A DNA stretch of 46,520 bases from a virus: the IMG/VR virus record IMGVR_UViG_3300045998_000033, positions 1-46,520 of that record, one strand, 5' to 3'. This document shows, one piece after another, positions 7,160 through 15,589 of this stretch. The notes under the pieces were generated by a model. The model saw only the letters and a list, made by a program, of their open reading frames with translations. It did not search any database and was not told the origin of the DNA. Numbering within the stretch: position 1 is the first letter of the stretch; every line of letters starts with the position of its first letter. The position numbers and the translations under genes were made by a program.

Positions 7160-7592
7160 CATCGACCTCTCTTCTGTACCTGAAACACTAGAGCAGATTA
7201 GTTCTCTGACAGCAGCTCAGGCTGACAAGATGTGGAGAGATACTATTCAGCTTGAAGGTGATGAATACGATACAGCAGTGACCGCAGTTAAAGAGTACTA
7301 TGAGAAACTTCCTCAGGAGACTCAGCAAGCTCTTGATAATCCAGAAGGTCTAAAGTACATCTGGAGTCAAGTTCAACCTAATTTAGCGGCCATCCAAGAG
7401 CAAGCTAATCAACTTACACCAGCAGTTGATGAAGGCAGCCCCGCTGTAGCTTCTTCTGCTAAAACCAATTACAGCCCTACTCGTATTTGGTCTGAAGCAG
7501 AAATTGACGAAGTTATTAACTCGGGGGGGATGGATGACCCCAAAATTGCTCAAGTCATTGAACAAGCATATACTGAAGGACGAGTACAATAA
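7092..7592 (+). CDS. Capsid assembly (scaffolding) protein
   Basis: This is a 166-aa acidic, helix-rich protein placed between portal and major capsid protein, as T7 gp9 is. The C-terminal part (about residues 130-166) has the typical form RIWSEAEID...INSGGMDDPKIAQ, ending in a helix with a basic turn; this end usually binds the capsid protein. It is shorter than T7 gp9 (about 307 aa). The start overlaps the portal gene by 68 bases in another frame. The TAATG at its end couples it to the capsid gene. Confidence 0.88.
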   Translation: MDKEQLAQALAEVLPQVLQEQFNIDLSSVPETLEQISSLTAAQADKMWRDTIQLEGDEYDTAVTAVKEYYEKLPQETQQALDNPEGLKYIWSQVQPNLAAIQEQANQLTPAVDEGSPAVASSAKTNYSPTRIWSEAEIDEVINSGGMDDPKIAQVIEQAYTEGRVQ

Positions 7593-8617
7593 TGGCACTT
7601 CAAGCCCCCTACAAAGGTAGTACGTTCAATCCTAGTCGGGTTGACAAGTTTATTCCTGAACTGTGGTCTAAGCAGGTCCGGTACAATCGGGATAAAGAAC
7701 TGGTAGCTGCTCAAATTGTTAAAAAGTATGAGCGGCCTGCTAATTACGGTGATATTATCCACATTCCCCTGATTGATGATTTCGCTGTTTACGATAAGCA
7801 GACCGAATCGCAAGTGACCCTCCAGGTTCAAAGCCCTCGTGAGTATACCATCACGGTTGATATGCTCCGGGAGTCGTCTTTTGCAATTGAAGATATCACC
7901 CAGATTTTCTCTCAGTACGACACTAAGTCTATCTACATGAATCGGGTCAAGTACGCTCTGGCTCGGGACATCGACAACAGTGTGTTAGCTTTGCGGGGTT
8001 CTATTAAACCTGACCGTTGGTTGGTTTCCTCTAGCGATGGTACGGTTGCAGGAACTCCTCAACCCATTGATGATGAAATCATCTTGGCTGCTATTGAGCA
8101 GATGGAGTTGGATTCTGTACCTCGTTCTGAGATGATGTGGTTGATTGGGCCTGAGGTTCAAACTCAACTTCACCTGATTGACAAGTACATCAGTTCAGAC
8201 TATGTATCTGGTCGTCCTACGATGACTGGTGAGATTGGTAGCCTATACGGTATCCGTGTGGTGGTTTCGAACAACATCGTTCGTAACACCAACCTAATTC
8301 GTAACGGCACAGGTGCAACCCCTGCTCCTGTACCTGGTGTGGTTGGTTCCTATTGGACTCCTACTCAATCGCCTCTCCAAACCACCACTGGTACTGGTCT
8401 ACCCCGTGGTCAAACCGGTAACGAGGACGCTGCTCCGTTTATCACCAGTCTTTTGGTTCATCCCGAATGGGCTTTGTGGATGAGTCCCACCAATGGGGTT
8501 AAGACGGAAACGACTCGCGAAACTCTCTATATGATGGACGCAGTTGTTAACAGTCAAATTTACGGTACGAAATTGTACCGCGATGACCACGTCCTGGCGA
8601 TTCATACCGCACCGTAA
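7592..8617 (+). CDS. Major capsid protein
   Basis: This 341-aa protein forms the head shell (HK97 fold, T7 gp10-like; T7 gp10A is 345 aa). Support comes from its position directly after the scaffold gene, its length, an N-terminal segment with basic and aromatic residues, a long helix region with acidic and Ile-rich turns (about residues 95-130) and a beta-rich C-terminus. Base use is higher in G/C at third positions than in neighbours, as expected for the most highly expressed gene. AAGGA lies about 11 bases before the ATG. The stop overlaps the next ATG. Confidence 0.9.
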   Translation: MALQAPYKGSTFNPSRVDKFIPELWSKQVRYNRDKELVAAQIVKKYERPANYGDIIHIPLIDDFAVYDKQTESQVTLQVQSPREYTITVDMLRESSFAIEDITQIFSQYDTKSIYMNRVKYALARDIDNSVLALRGSIKPDRWLVSSSDGTVAGTPQPIDDEIILAAIEQMELDSVPRSEMMWLIGPEVQTQLHLIDKYISSDYVSGRPTMTGEIGSLYGIRVVVSNNIVRNTNLIRNGTGATPAPVPGVVGSYWTPTQSPLQTTTGTGLPRGQTGNEDAAPFITSLLVHPEWALWMSPTNGVKTETTRETLYMMDAVVNSQIYGTKLYRDDHVLAIHTAP

Positions 8618-9306
8618 TGAACTCCACTTCTACTAAGCTGGATGTGATTAATACCGCTCTTCGTAATATCGGGGAGCGGGTAGTAACCACAACTAATGAT
8701 AGTCAAGCTAGTGAACTTGCTTTGTCTTTACTACCGGAAGTGCTTACGTTTATTGTAAACAGGCACTTCTGGTTTTTCTGTAACAAGTTCCTAAACACAG
8801 ACCCACTAAGTTTAGATGTAGATGTTAGCTACTCAGGTGACACAGTAGGACTTCTGAAACCTATTATTCGAGTAAACAACATCTACTCTAACCCTACTCC
8901 AGGTAACCGTATTCGACACGCTAACTTTTGTAGGTTAGACTCGTTTGAGTATGCCTACTCTAATGTAGCTATGACCTCGGATACTGATGAAGTAGTTTAC
9001 TACACAATCGACAGGTTTGGGGATATTAGGTTGTTTCCTTATCCAGCTACAAACGCTGCTAAGGCAAACTTACGTATTGAAGTTTATAGCTTCATCCCCA
9101 CTCCGACGTTAGACTCAGATGTGTTCGAGATACCTGAACCTTACGTTCCTATGGTATCTACTTTGTTGAGTGCTAGACTTTCTAATAGGTTACTCAACTC
9201 ACCCCAAATGGCACAAGTCTACGAAGCTGAGTATGAGGTCTTACACCGTAAGCTAGTGGAGACTACAGATACCAAACCTAAGAATTATCGTTGGAGCGTG
9301 TTATGA
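8617..9306 (+). CDS. Tail tubular protein A (adaptor, gp11-like)
   Basis: This 229-aa protein joins the portal to the tail nozzle (T7 gp11 is 196 aa). It begins with the helix typical of the family (LDVINTALRNIGE, residues 8-20), then a beta-rich middle and a C-terminal helix pair. Its place between capsid protein and the large nozzle protein fits T7 order. The ATG overlaps the capsid stop codon. Confidence 0.88.
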   Translation: MNSTSTKLDVINTALRNIGERVVTTTNDSQASELALSLLPEVLTFIVNRHFWFFCNKFLNTDPLSLDVDVSYSGDTVGLLKPIIRVNNIYSNPTPGNRIRHANFCRLDSFEYAYSNVAMTSDTDEVVYYTIDRFGDIRLFPYPATNAAKANLRIEVYSFIPTPTLDSDVFEIPEPYVPMVSTLLSARLSNRLLNSPQMAQVYEAEYEVLHRKLVETTDTKPKNYRWSVL

Positions 9307-12300
9307 GCCTCAATCGCGTAGTTAATGACCAGTCTAATCTTCGTGCAAGTAACTCAGGTGGTCTAAACGTAGTAAGTGCAAACATCACTTTGCCTTACTC
9401 AGATGCAGACGCCTTAGTCAACTTTGACGTAGATTCTTCTGGTCGTCTAACTAAGCGTAAAGGAACTAGAGTTTTAGCTCAATTCAATAAATCCTCTAAA
9501 GTGTATTCAGTTAGGTTCGATGTAACTCCTAGAGTGGGGTTCATCGTAACCAAGGTGGATACTACTATGCGTGTATTTTATATTTATAAAGACAAGAGTT
9601 ATGCGACTATTCAAGCTGATGTGTTTTCGGCTAAGTCTACTAACTATCCCTTGTCTAGTGTACTTTTATTTGATGGTGAGACCCCATCTATTTTACTTCT
9701 GGTAGAACACTCAGCTCCAGTTCAGTTATTTGGATATTATGAGTCTAGCATTGCCCACGTAGGGTCTAGTTATACGTTTGAAAATGATTGGAGTGGATTA
9801 TATAATACTGGTATAGCGTTCAAAGATGGTCAAAACATTGTATCTTCTTTTGAACCTACTAGAGTTACTAACCTCCCTTCAGGTCAATATGATTTAGATG
9901 TTGTATCCCTTAAGTGGGGTTGGTGGGCTGAGTCTGAAGTTTGGTACGGTAAAGATTTCTACCAAGCCTTGGGTAGAGCAGGCGATGCTCAAGTAGACCA
10001 GCATACTCAAATTCCAGAAGAGTTAAGAAGTGATTTAGATAACGATGAAAACTATCCTTGGGAACTGTTTTACTCAGATGACCCTGCGGACAAGTACACA
10101 CTAGACTCTACTGGTACACCTAGTTTAGCTACTGAGTACAGTTTTTCCGATGGCACAAACTACAACAGTGAAACCTCAACCACCCCACTTAAACCGTCTA
10201 GCCTGTTTGTTACGTTTGGGCGTAATAACTTCTACAATCGTCAACTTATCCTAGATGAAAACATAAATGGTGTTAACAACCAAATTACTTTTGACGACCA
10301 TGGTTATCGAACAGGTGATGAAGTTTACTTTGAATTAGGTGAGGATGGTACAGCGTTTGTAGGAACTACGCCTGGTACAACTTACTACGTTAAAAAGTTA
10401 AACGATAACCTATTTGAGTTATACTCAGATGCAGGGTTGACCACAATTGTACCAATTACTAACCACCCTACTTTAACCTTTTCCGACCTAAATGTAAATC
10501 CTACTGGTCATACAATCAACATCAACTCTCATGGTTTAGTTGAAGGTGACCAAGTTTATGTGGGTTCGTCTTTCGGTCGGTTACTTCCTGGGTTGTCTAA
10601 TTCAGTAGACTACTACGTAAAGGTTGTAGACGTTAACAACATCAACCTATATTTTGATAGGTTGTTTAGACACCAGGTAACAATTACTTTCCCAGCTAAG
10701 ATTTTTCTAACCTCGTCTGACTACCATTCTTCTACTAGCGAGATTATAGTTGGAGCTACGGATTTACTAGACGGCGACCAAATTAGGCTTTACTCTAGAA
10801 CAGGTGGAATACTTCCTACTGGTATTACAGCAGGCCAGGTTTACTGGGTTAAAGTCACATCAACTACAAATATTCAACTGTATACTAATGCAGGTCTAAC
10901 TTCTTTAGTAACATTCACAGGTGGAACTGGTCATACTTACGCGATTAAACATTACGGTAACCACGACCTTCGTATTAAAGGTGGTTCTGTATTTTTAACT
11001 CGAATTGCGTATGACCACGTTGGTATTTCACGACACCGTAAACTTAGATTTAATGGTGGTCGTGGTATACTATCTACTAACTTAGATGTATTAGTAGATG
11101 ACACTACTTACACTTTAGATGACGTTAATAAGTATACTGCGTTTACTGATGTACTAACCCCTACTACTAACCCTGCTGATAGTTTGTATTGGATTGGGTT
11201 TCAGACTGATGTAGTAGGGTTAGACTTAGTCAGCAAGGTTACCTTAGTCAACAAAGAGCCGAGCTGCGTTGGAACTAGTGCACTTTCTATTCCGTTCAAC
11301 GGAGCTAACTCAGGTGGATACATTCCAGCTCATGGATTTGGTAGGTTTGCTGATTATCATAAGTGTCTGTTTCCTACCTTCGGTACTTTAATTCAAGGTA
11401 GGTTGTGTCTAAGTGGTTTTTCACTTTATCCTGGTTTGTTGTTATTTTCAGCTGTCAGCAACTCTAAGTTTGTTGACGAGTTCTTTAACTACTACCAGAT
11501 TACAGATGCCCTGAGTTTACCCGACATTGACCCATTCGACCTTAATTTAGTATCAGACAACCAGAGTTCAATTACCGCGATTACGTCTTACCAGAATAGT
11601 TTATTTGTTTTCACTGCAACCACATCTTACCGGTTGCGAGGTGAAGGCGCTAAACTCACTGCACAAGGCTCTAGCCTATTTATTGTAGCTCACCAAGGTG
11701 CATTAAACTCAGCTTGTGTGGCTAGGTCTGAGAATGGTGTAGTCGTATTATCGGCTACTGGAGTTTACAACATTACCTTAGCGATTGAAGACTCATTTCA
11801 ATCTTCTGAAATGAGTACACAAATCAAGACTCTGTTTAAACCTCTCTCTAATGCATACAACAACAATCTACCTTGGATTGTTTACGACTTCTTTAACTTG
11901 AAGTTCTATGTAGGTTTACCTAGGGTTAAGAATCAGGTCAACGAGCTATTGCTAGTGTTTGATTCTAGGAGTGGAGCTTGGACTGAGTACCAGTCATATG
12001 GGGGGTTTGATACTTACAGAGGTTTAGTTTACCGAGACAACTTCTATGGTACTCAAATAGCCTTTACAGGTCAGATACAATGTGCTAGTCATTTAACTAG
12101 GTTAGACTACCACCTGTACAGTGACTACACTAAGTACTACGATGTCTTACCTATTGTAGAAGGTTTACCCCCTCTAGTAGAATCAACACTAACTGATGGT
12201 GGGGTTACAGTTTACGAGTTTGATGTTTATGAACTACCGTTCGCAAACTACAACACGTACTCTTTATCTATAGACGGTTCTGTTGTTACAGACTTCACCA

Positions 12301-12557
12301 AACTAAAAGCGCCTAAATACACTATTCAGTTAGACTCGGACCCTGGACCAGGTCATACGCTAGACCTAACTAAGGAGGTTAGAATATGCCATGTCAACGG
12401 AGTTAGACAAAACATTGATTTTACTACGGATACACTAAATCAATGTCCTACTATACCTGAGCCTATAGTAAGTCTTAGTCTAGTACAAGGACCACTAGTC
12501 TTAGATGGTACTTGGGCATTGGATGGGTCTCAACTTTTAGATGGATTAAAGAACTAA
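9303..12557 (+). CDS. Tail tubular protein B (nozzle, gp12-like)
   Basis: This 1,084-aa protein forms the tail nozzle. T7 gp12 has 794 aa, so it is clearly enlarged. The N-terminal 200 residues and the C-terminal half (propeller-like segments such as SYQNSLFVFT followed by TTSYRLRG) match the family pattern. Residues about 325-550 hold three successive beta-domains of about 75 aa, each with the theme GLxxGDxVY, then G...TYYVK or VYWVK, then NxxLY. This looks like an insertion of repeated Ig- or carbohydrate-binding-like domains. The ATG at 9303 follows GGAG and overlaps the gp11-like gene by 4 bases. Confidence 0.87.
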   Translation: MSLNRVVNDQSNLRASNSGGLNVVSANITLPYSDADALVNFDVDSSGRLTKRKGTRVLAQFNKSSKVYSVRFDVTPRVGFIVTKVDTTMRVFYIYKDKSYATIQADVFSAKSTNYPLSSVLLFDGETPSILLLVEHSAPVQLFGYYESSIAHVGSSYTFENDWSGLYNTGIAFKDGQNIVSSFEPTRVTNLPSGQYDLDVVSLKWGWWAESEVWYGKDFYQALGRAGDAQVDQHTQIPEELRSDLDNDENYPWELFYSDDPADKYTLDSTGTPSLATEYSFSDGTNYNSETSTTPLKPSSLFVTFGRNNFYNRQLILDENINGVNNQITFDDHGYRTGDEVYFELGEDGTAFVGTTPGTTYYVKKLNDNLFELYSDAGLTTIVPITNHPTLTFSDLNVNPTGHTININSHGLVEGDQVYVGSSFGRLLPGLSNSVDYYVKVVDVNNINLYFDRLFRHQVTITFPAKIFLTSSDYHSSTSEIIVGATDLLDGDQIRLYSRTGGILPTGITAGQVYWVKVTSTTNIQLYTNAGLTSLVTFTGGTGHTYAIKHYGNHDLRIKGGSVFLTRIAYDHVGISRHRKLRFNGGRGILSTNLDVLVDDTTYTLDDVNKYTAFTDVLTPTTNPADSLYWIGFQTDVVGLDLVSKVTLVNKEPSCVGTSALSIPFNGANSGGYIPAHGFGRFADYHKCLFPTFGTLIQGRLCLSGFSLYPGLLLFSAVSNSKFVDEFFNYYQITDALSLPDIDPFDLNLVSDNQSSITAITSYQNSLFVFTATTSYRLRGEGAKLTAQGSSLFIVAHQGALNSACVARSENGVVVLSATGVYNITLAIEDSFQSSEMSTQIKTLFKPLSNAYNNNLPWIVYDFFNLKFYVGLPRVKNQVNELLLVFDSRSGAWTEYQSYGGFDTYRGLVYRDNFYGTQIAFTGQIQCASHLTRLDYHLYSDYTKYYDVLPIVEGLPPLVESTLTDGGVTVYEFDVYELPFANYNTYSLSIDGSVVTDFTKLKAPKYTIQLDSDPGPGHTLDLTKEVRICHVNGVRQNIDFTTDTLNQCPTIPEPIVSLSLVQGPLVLDGTWALDGSQLLDGLKN

Positions 12558-12558
12558 C

Positions 12559-13755
12559 ATGGTTGCTATTAACGACGGAGATGGGTGGGTTTCAGTAACC
12601 CGACCTGAGACAACTGATATCGCTCTGGGAGGTAACGAGACAGACTTCCCTGGTAAATTTTTTCGAGAGTTAGCTAGTCGGGATAAGTGTATCTTCGACC
12701 TGATTCTTACCAGCATAAGTATCATTTCAACTAACACTTTTGACATTTCAGCCAACACAGGTAATATTTCAACCAACACAAGTAACATTGCGACCAACAC
12801 AAGTAACATTGCGACTCTTACTACTCGAACTGACCTAATTCCTGGTCGCAATAAGATTATCAATGGTAGCTTTGATATCTGGCAACGTGGTACATCGTTT
12901 AATTTATCTCAGTACACAGCAGACAGATGGGTCAATGTCTTACTTGGAAGTTCTGCTTCTACCGTAACTCGGCAAAACTTCACTCTAGGTCAAACTGATG
13001 TTACTGGTAACCCCTCCTACTACTATCGTGCAACAGTAACCTCTGGTGGTACAGCTGGTAGCGGCGTTCTTGTTCAACAACGAATTGAAGACGTTCGTAC
13101 CTTTCAAGGTCAGACAGTAACTGTGTCGTTCTGGGCTAAGGCTAACGCTACTAAGTCCGTCTCAGTTGAGCTTGAGCAGAACTTCGGTACTGGTGGTTCA
13201 CCTTCTACTGTAGTTACTGGTATTGGTGTTACTAAGTTAACTTTAACCTCCTCCTGGGCCAAGTATACTGCTACTGTGTCTATTCCTTCTATCTCAGGTA
13301 AAACTCTAGGTTCTAACAATAATGACTTCCTTGCTTTCAATATTTGGTTTGAGGCAGGGTCAGACTATAACAGTCGTACTAACACTCTAGGGTTACAGTC
13401 AGGTACGTTTGATATCGCTCAAGTTCAGATTGAAGAAGGTAGTACAGCTACCAAGTTTGAGGAGTTACCTCTATCTACTCAACTTCAGTTGTGTCAGCGT
13501 TACTATGGTAACAATGGTGGAGGTGGATACATATTGTATGGTAACTCTTTAGGTACTTTGGCTCTAGCTTCGCTAACTCTTCCTGTATCTATGCGAACAG
13601 CTCCTACTGTGGTTGTAATTTTAGACAGCTCTAGTAATTGTAGTATTACTGCTAATTCCCACGGAACTAGTTGTGTCTACGTTACAGCTAGCCCTGTCAA
13701 TTCAAGTGTTGCAGCTTATATAGATGTACGAGTATCAGTAGACGCGGAGCTTTAA
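12559..13755 (+). CDS. Tail fibre with a carbohydrate-binding-like domain
   Basis: This is a 398-aa protein. Residues 1-50 probably dock to the tail. Residues about 58-95 are heptad repeats of the NISTNTS/NIATNTS type, the pattern of a trimeric fibre stem. From about residue 97 (NKIINGSFDIWQRGTSF) a jelly-roll domain of the CBM4/9-like type found in many phage fibres follows, with SFWAKA and W-rich strands. The end (from LQLCQRYY) is a further beta domain. It directly follows the nozzle gene, so it is likely the main tail fibre or host-recognition protein; the 417-aa repeat protein later in the operon could be a second one. Confidence 0.8.
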   Translation: MVAINDGDGWVSVTRPETTDIALGGNETDFPGKFFRELASRDKCIFDLILTSISIISTNTFDISANTGNISTNTSNIATNTSNIATLTTRTDLIPGRNKIINGSFDIWQRGTSFNLSQYTADRWVNVLLGSSASTVTRQNFTLGQTDVTGNPSYYYRATVTSGGTAGSGVLVQQRIEDVRTFQGQTVTVSFWAKANATKSVSVELEQNFGTGGSPSTVVTGIGVTKLTLTSSWAKYTATVSIPSISGKTLGSNNNDFLAFNIWFEAGSDYNSRTNTLGLQSGTFDIAQVQIEEGSTATKFEELPLSTQLQLCQRYYGNNGGGGYILYGNSLGTLALASLTLPVSMRTAPTVVVILDSSSNCSITANSHGTSCVYVTASPVNSSVAAYIDVRVSVDAEL

Positions 13756-13756
13756 C

Positions 13757-13930
13757 ATGGAAATCACAAACGCTAAGTATGTAACAAATAACACAACTGG
13801 CGAAGTTGTAATTCAAGCTGTTGTATACGGAACAGATGTATTTGTTCCAACTGTACCAGGTAACCGCTACTACGATGAGATGCTACGACAGATAGCAGAT
13901 GGTGTTTTAGTTATCGAAGGTGAACCATGA
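13757..13930 (+). CDS. Small late protein of 57 aa
   Basis: This short frame runs from the ATG at 13757 to a TGA whose bases overlap the next ATG (ATGA). The protein has a beta-rich N-terminal half and ends in an acidic helix. It is just one base after the fibre stop and uses codons like its neighbours, so it is very likely real. It may be a fibre-assembly helper or a small virion protein; no family is recognised. Confidence 0.75.
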   Translation: MEITNAKYVTNNTTGEVVIQAVVYGTDVFVPTVPGNRYYDEMLRQIADGVLVIEGEP

Positions 13931-14379
13931 GTTGGAGTGTTGGGGATATCGTAGAAATTGGTTACGCTATTCCTAGTTTATATATCAGCCCACCTGTTCA
14001 TTATGAACAAATTAAGACATCTAAACAAGGTGTTTATATGTTGGTTGTTGTTCGTAACGAACGTACTAGATTCGGAGACAGTGAGCTATTCTATAAAACT
14101 CTAGTCCAAGACTACTCAGCTATTCGAGGACGTTTACAATACCCTTCTCAAATTAGTGTAGGGGTTACTTCTGACAACTCTAACCTACTAGACTATCAGA
14201 CTGATTTAATTCAGTCTGATGAGTTAGAACTAGAGTGGGTTGTCATTAAAGAACCATTACGTAGAGTAGGAGGACAAATTCAGCTAATTGTGTTCAACGA
14301 TGGTTCTGATGCTTTAACCATCGATGGTTATGAAATCAAAACAGGTGACGTAAGTTCTAGTAGAGTGAGGTCAGGTTAA
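13927..14379 (+). CDS. Late protein of unknown function
   Basis: This is a 150-aa beta-rich protein with no recognised family. It overlaps the preceding gene by ATGA and the next by TAATG, so it is translated within the late operon between the fibre and the internal virion proteins. A minor tail or fibre-associated structural role is the best guess from context. Confidence 0.75.
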   Translation: MSWSVGDIVEIGYAIPSLYISPPVHYEQIKTSKQGVYMLVVVRNERTRFGDSELFYKTLVQDYSAIRGRLQYPSQISVGVTSDNSNLLDYQTDLIQSDELELEWVVIKEPLRRVGGQIQLIVFNDGSDALTIDGYEIKTGDVSSSRVRSG

Positions 14380-15587
14380 TGGGAGCTGTTGCACCGGTAG
14401 TAGGAGTAGTTGGTGCTGTTGCTGGTATGGCTCAGCGCAATGCTCAAGTAGCACAATCAGAGCGAGCGGCGAGACTTCAGATTGAGGCTAACAACCGGTC
14501 GCATCAGATTAAAATGTTGGACTTAGAACGTGAGCGAAGACAGCAACAGTACGCAGCTGATTTAGAGAAACAACAAGCTGTTGCTAACGCTCAACTAAGC
14601 CAGTTACAGTTGCGGATGAATGAGATTGCTGAGAGAGTTGCTATTGCTGAGCAGCTTACTTCAGTTAACTTTGACGATGCTCAAGCTCAGTTAGTGGCAG
14701 CTGCACAACAGTATGATGCTATGCTTCAGTCGTTTCAGGCTGAGCAAGGTCTAGCTGAGGAAGAGCTTAACCGTACTCAGGAGATGGGTCAAGCTTACAG
14801 TCAACTCCGACAACGTAACGACCAGATTAAAGAGGCACTCAACCAAGGTGACCTTAGACGTGCTCAACTGCTTAGTGCTACAGCACGTCAGGATGACACC
14901 AACATGGGAATCTCTGAAGCTGTAACAGCCTACGATGCTAACCAACAAGCTCAACTAGAGTCTGAGTTAATGACTGAGGTTATGGCTGACCGTGCTCAAG
15001 CTGAGTATATGGAAATGGATGAGGATAGAGCACAAGCTTTCCAAGCCTTACTTTATAAGATTAATCAATCTCAAGAGGTAAGTCAACTTGCTGCTTCTAA
15101 CCTCCTCCAAGCAGACACAGCTGATAAGGCTGATGCTGCTAGAGAAAGATTAGAAGATTACAGACAAGCAGTTAGTCGTATTGCCCAACTAGGGTCGCAA
15201 GGCATCGACCTAGCCAAACAAAGCAGTCTACTACAAACTGACATCAATTTAGGTTATGGTGAAACAGCTAGGAAGAATGCAGCTTTGGCTACAGGTGTTG
15301 AGACTGCTTCGAGAAATGCTCAAATTTCTGCTTCGGTACCTAAACGCAATTGGGCTGGTAGTTTACTAAATGTAGGTATGTCTGCTATGCCTTTGTTAAG
15401 TATGAGGTTTGGAGGAAGTACAAATTTATCAGGTTATCGTCCTAGTAGGTTCTCTGTTGGGTTGTACCAACCTCAACAACCTCAAGCTTTACCTGGGTTT
15501 AATACGTTTAACGAAGCCTACATTTCCTCTAACCCAGTTATACCTAGAAGTACAGGCATCTCTCCGGTTAACATTACTCCATACTAA
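14379..15587 (+). CDS. Internal virion protein, gp14-like candidate
   Basis: This is a 402-aa protein. Residues 1-17 form a small hydrophobic Ala/Val/Gly segment. Residues about 20-310 are an almost continuous Ala/Gln/Glu-rich helix and coiled coil, and the C-terminal 80 residues are Pro/Ser-rich and flexible. The position just before two giant internal proteins matches T7 gp14, the first ejection protein, which makes the outer-membrane pore. T7 gp14 is only 196 aa, so this one is twice as long. The assignment rests on position and architecture, not on a sequence match. Confidence 0.65.
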   Translation: MGAVAPVVGVVGAVAGMAQRNAQVAQSERAARLQIEANNRSHQIKMLDLERERRQQQYAADLEKQQAVANAQLSQLQLRMNEIAERVAIAEQLTSVNFDDAQAQLVAAAQQYDAMLQSFQAEQGLAEEELNRTQEMGQAYSQLRQRNDQIKEALNQGDLRRAQLLSATARQDDTNMGISEAVTAYDANQQAQLESELMTEVMADRAQAEYMEMDEDRAQAFQALLYKINQSQEVSQLAASNLLQADTADKADAARERLEDYRQAVSRIAQLGSQGIDLAKQSSLLQTDINLGYGETARKNAALATGVETASRNAQISASVPKRNWAGSLLNVGMSAMPLLSMRFGGSTNLSGYRPSRFSVGLYQPQQPQALPGFNTFNEAYISSNPVIPRSTGISPVNITPY

Positions 15588-15589
15588 TT

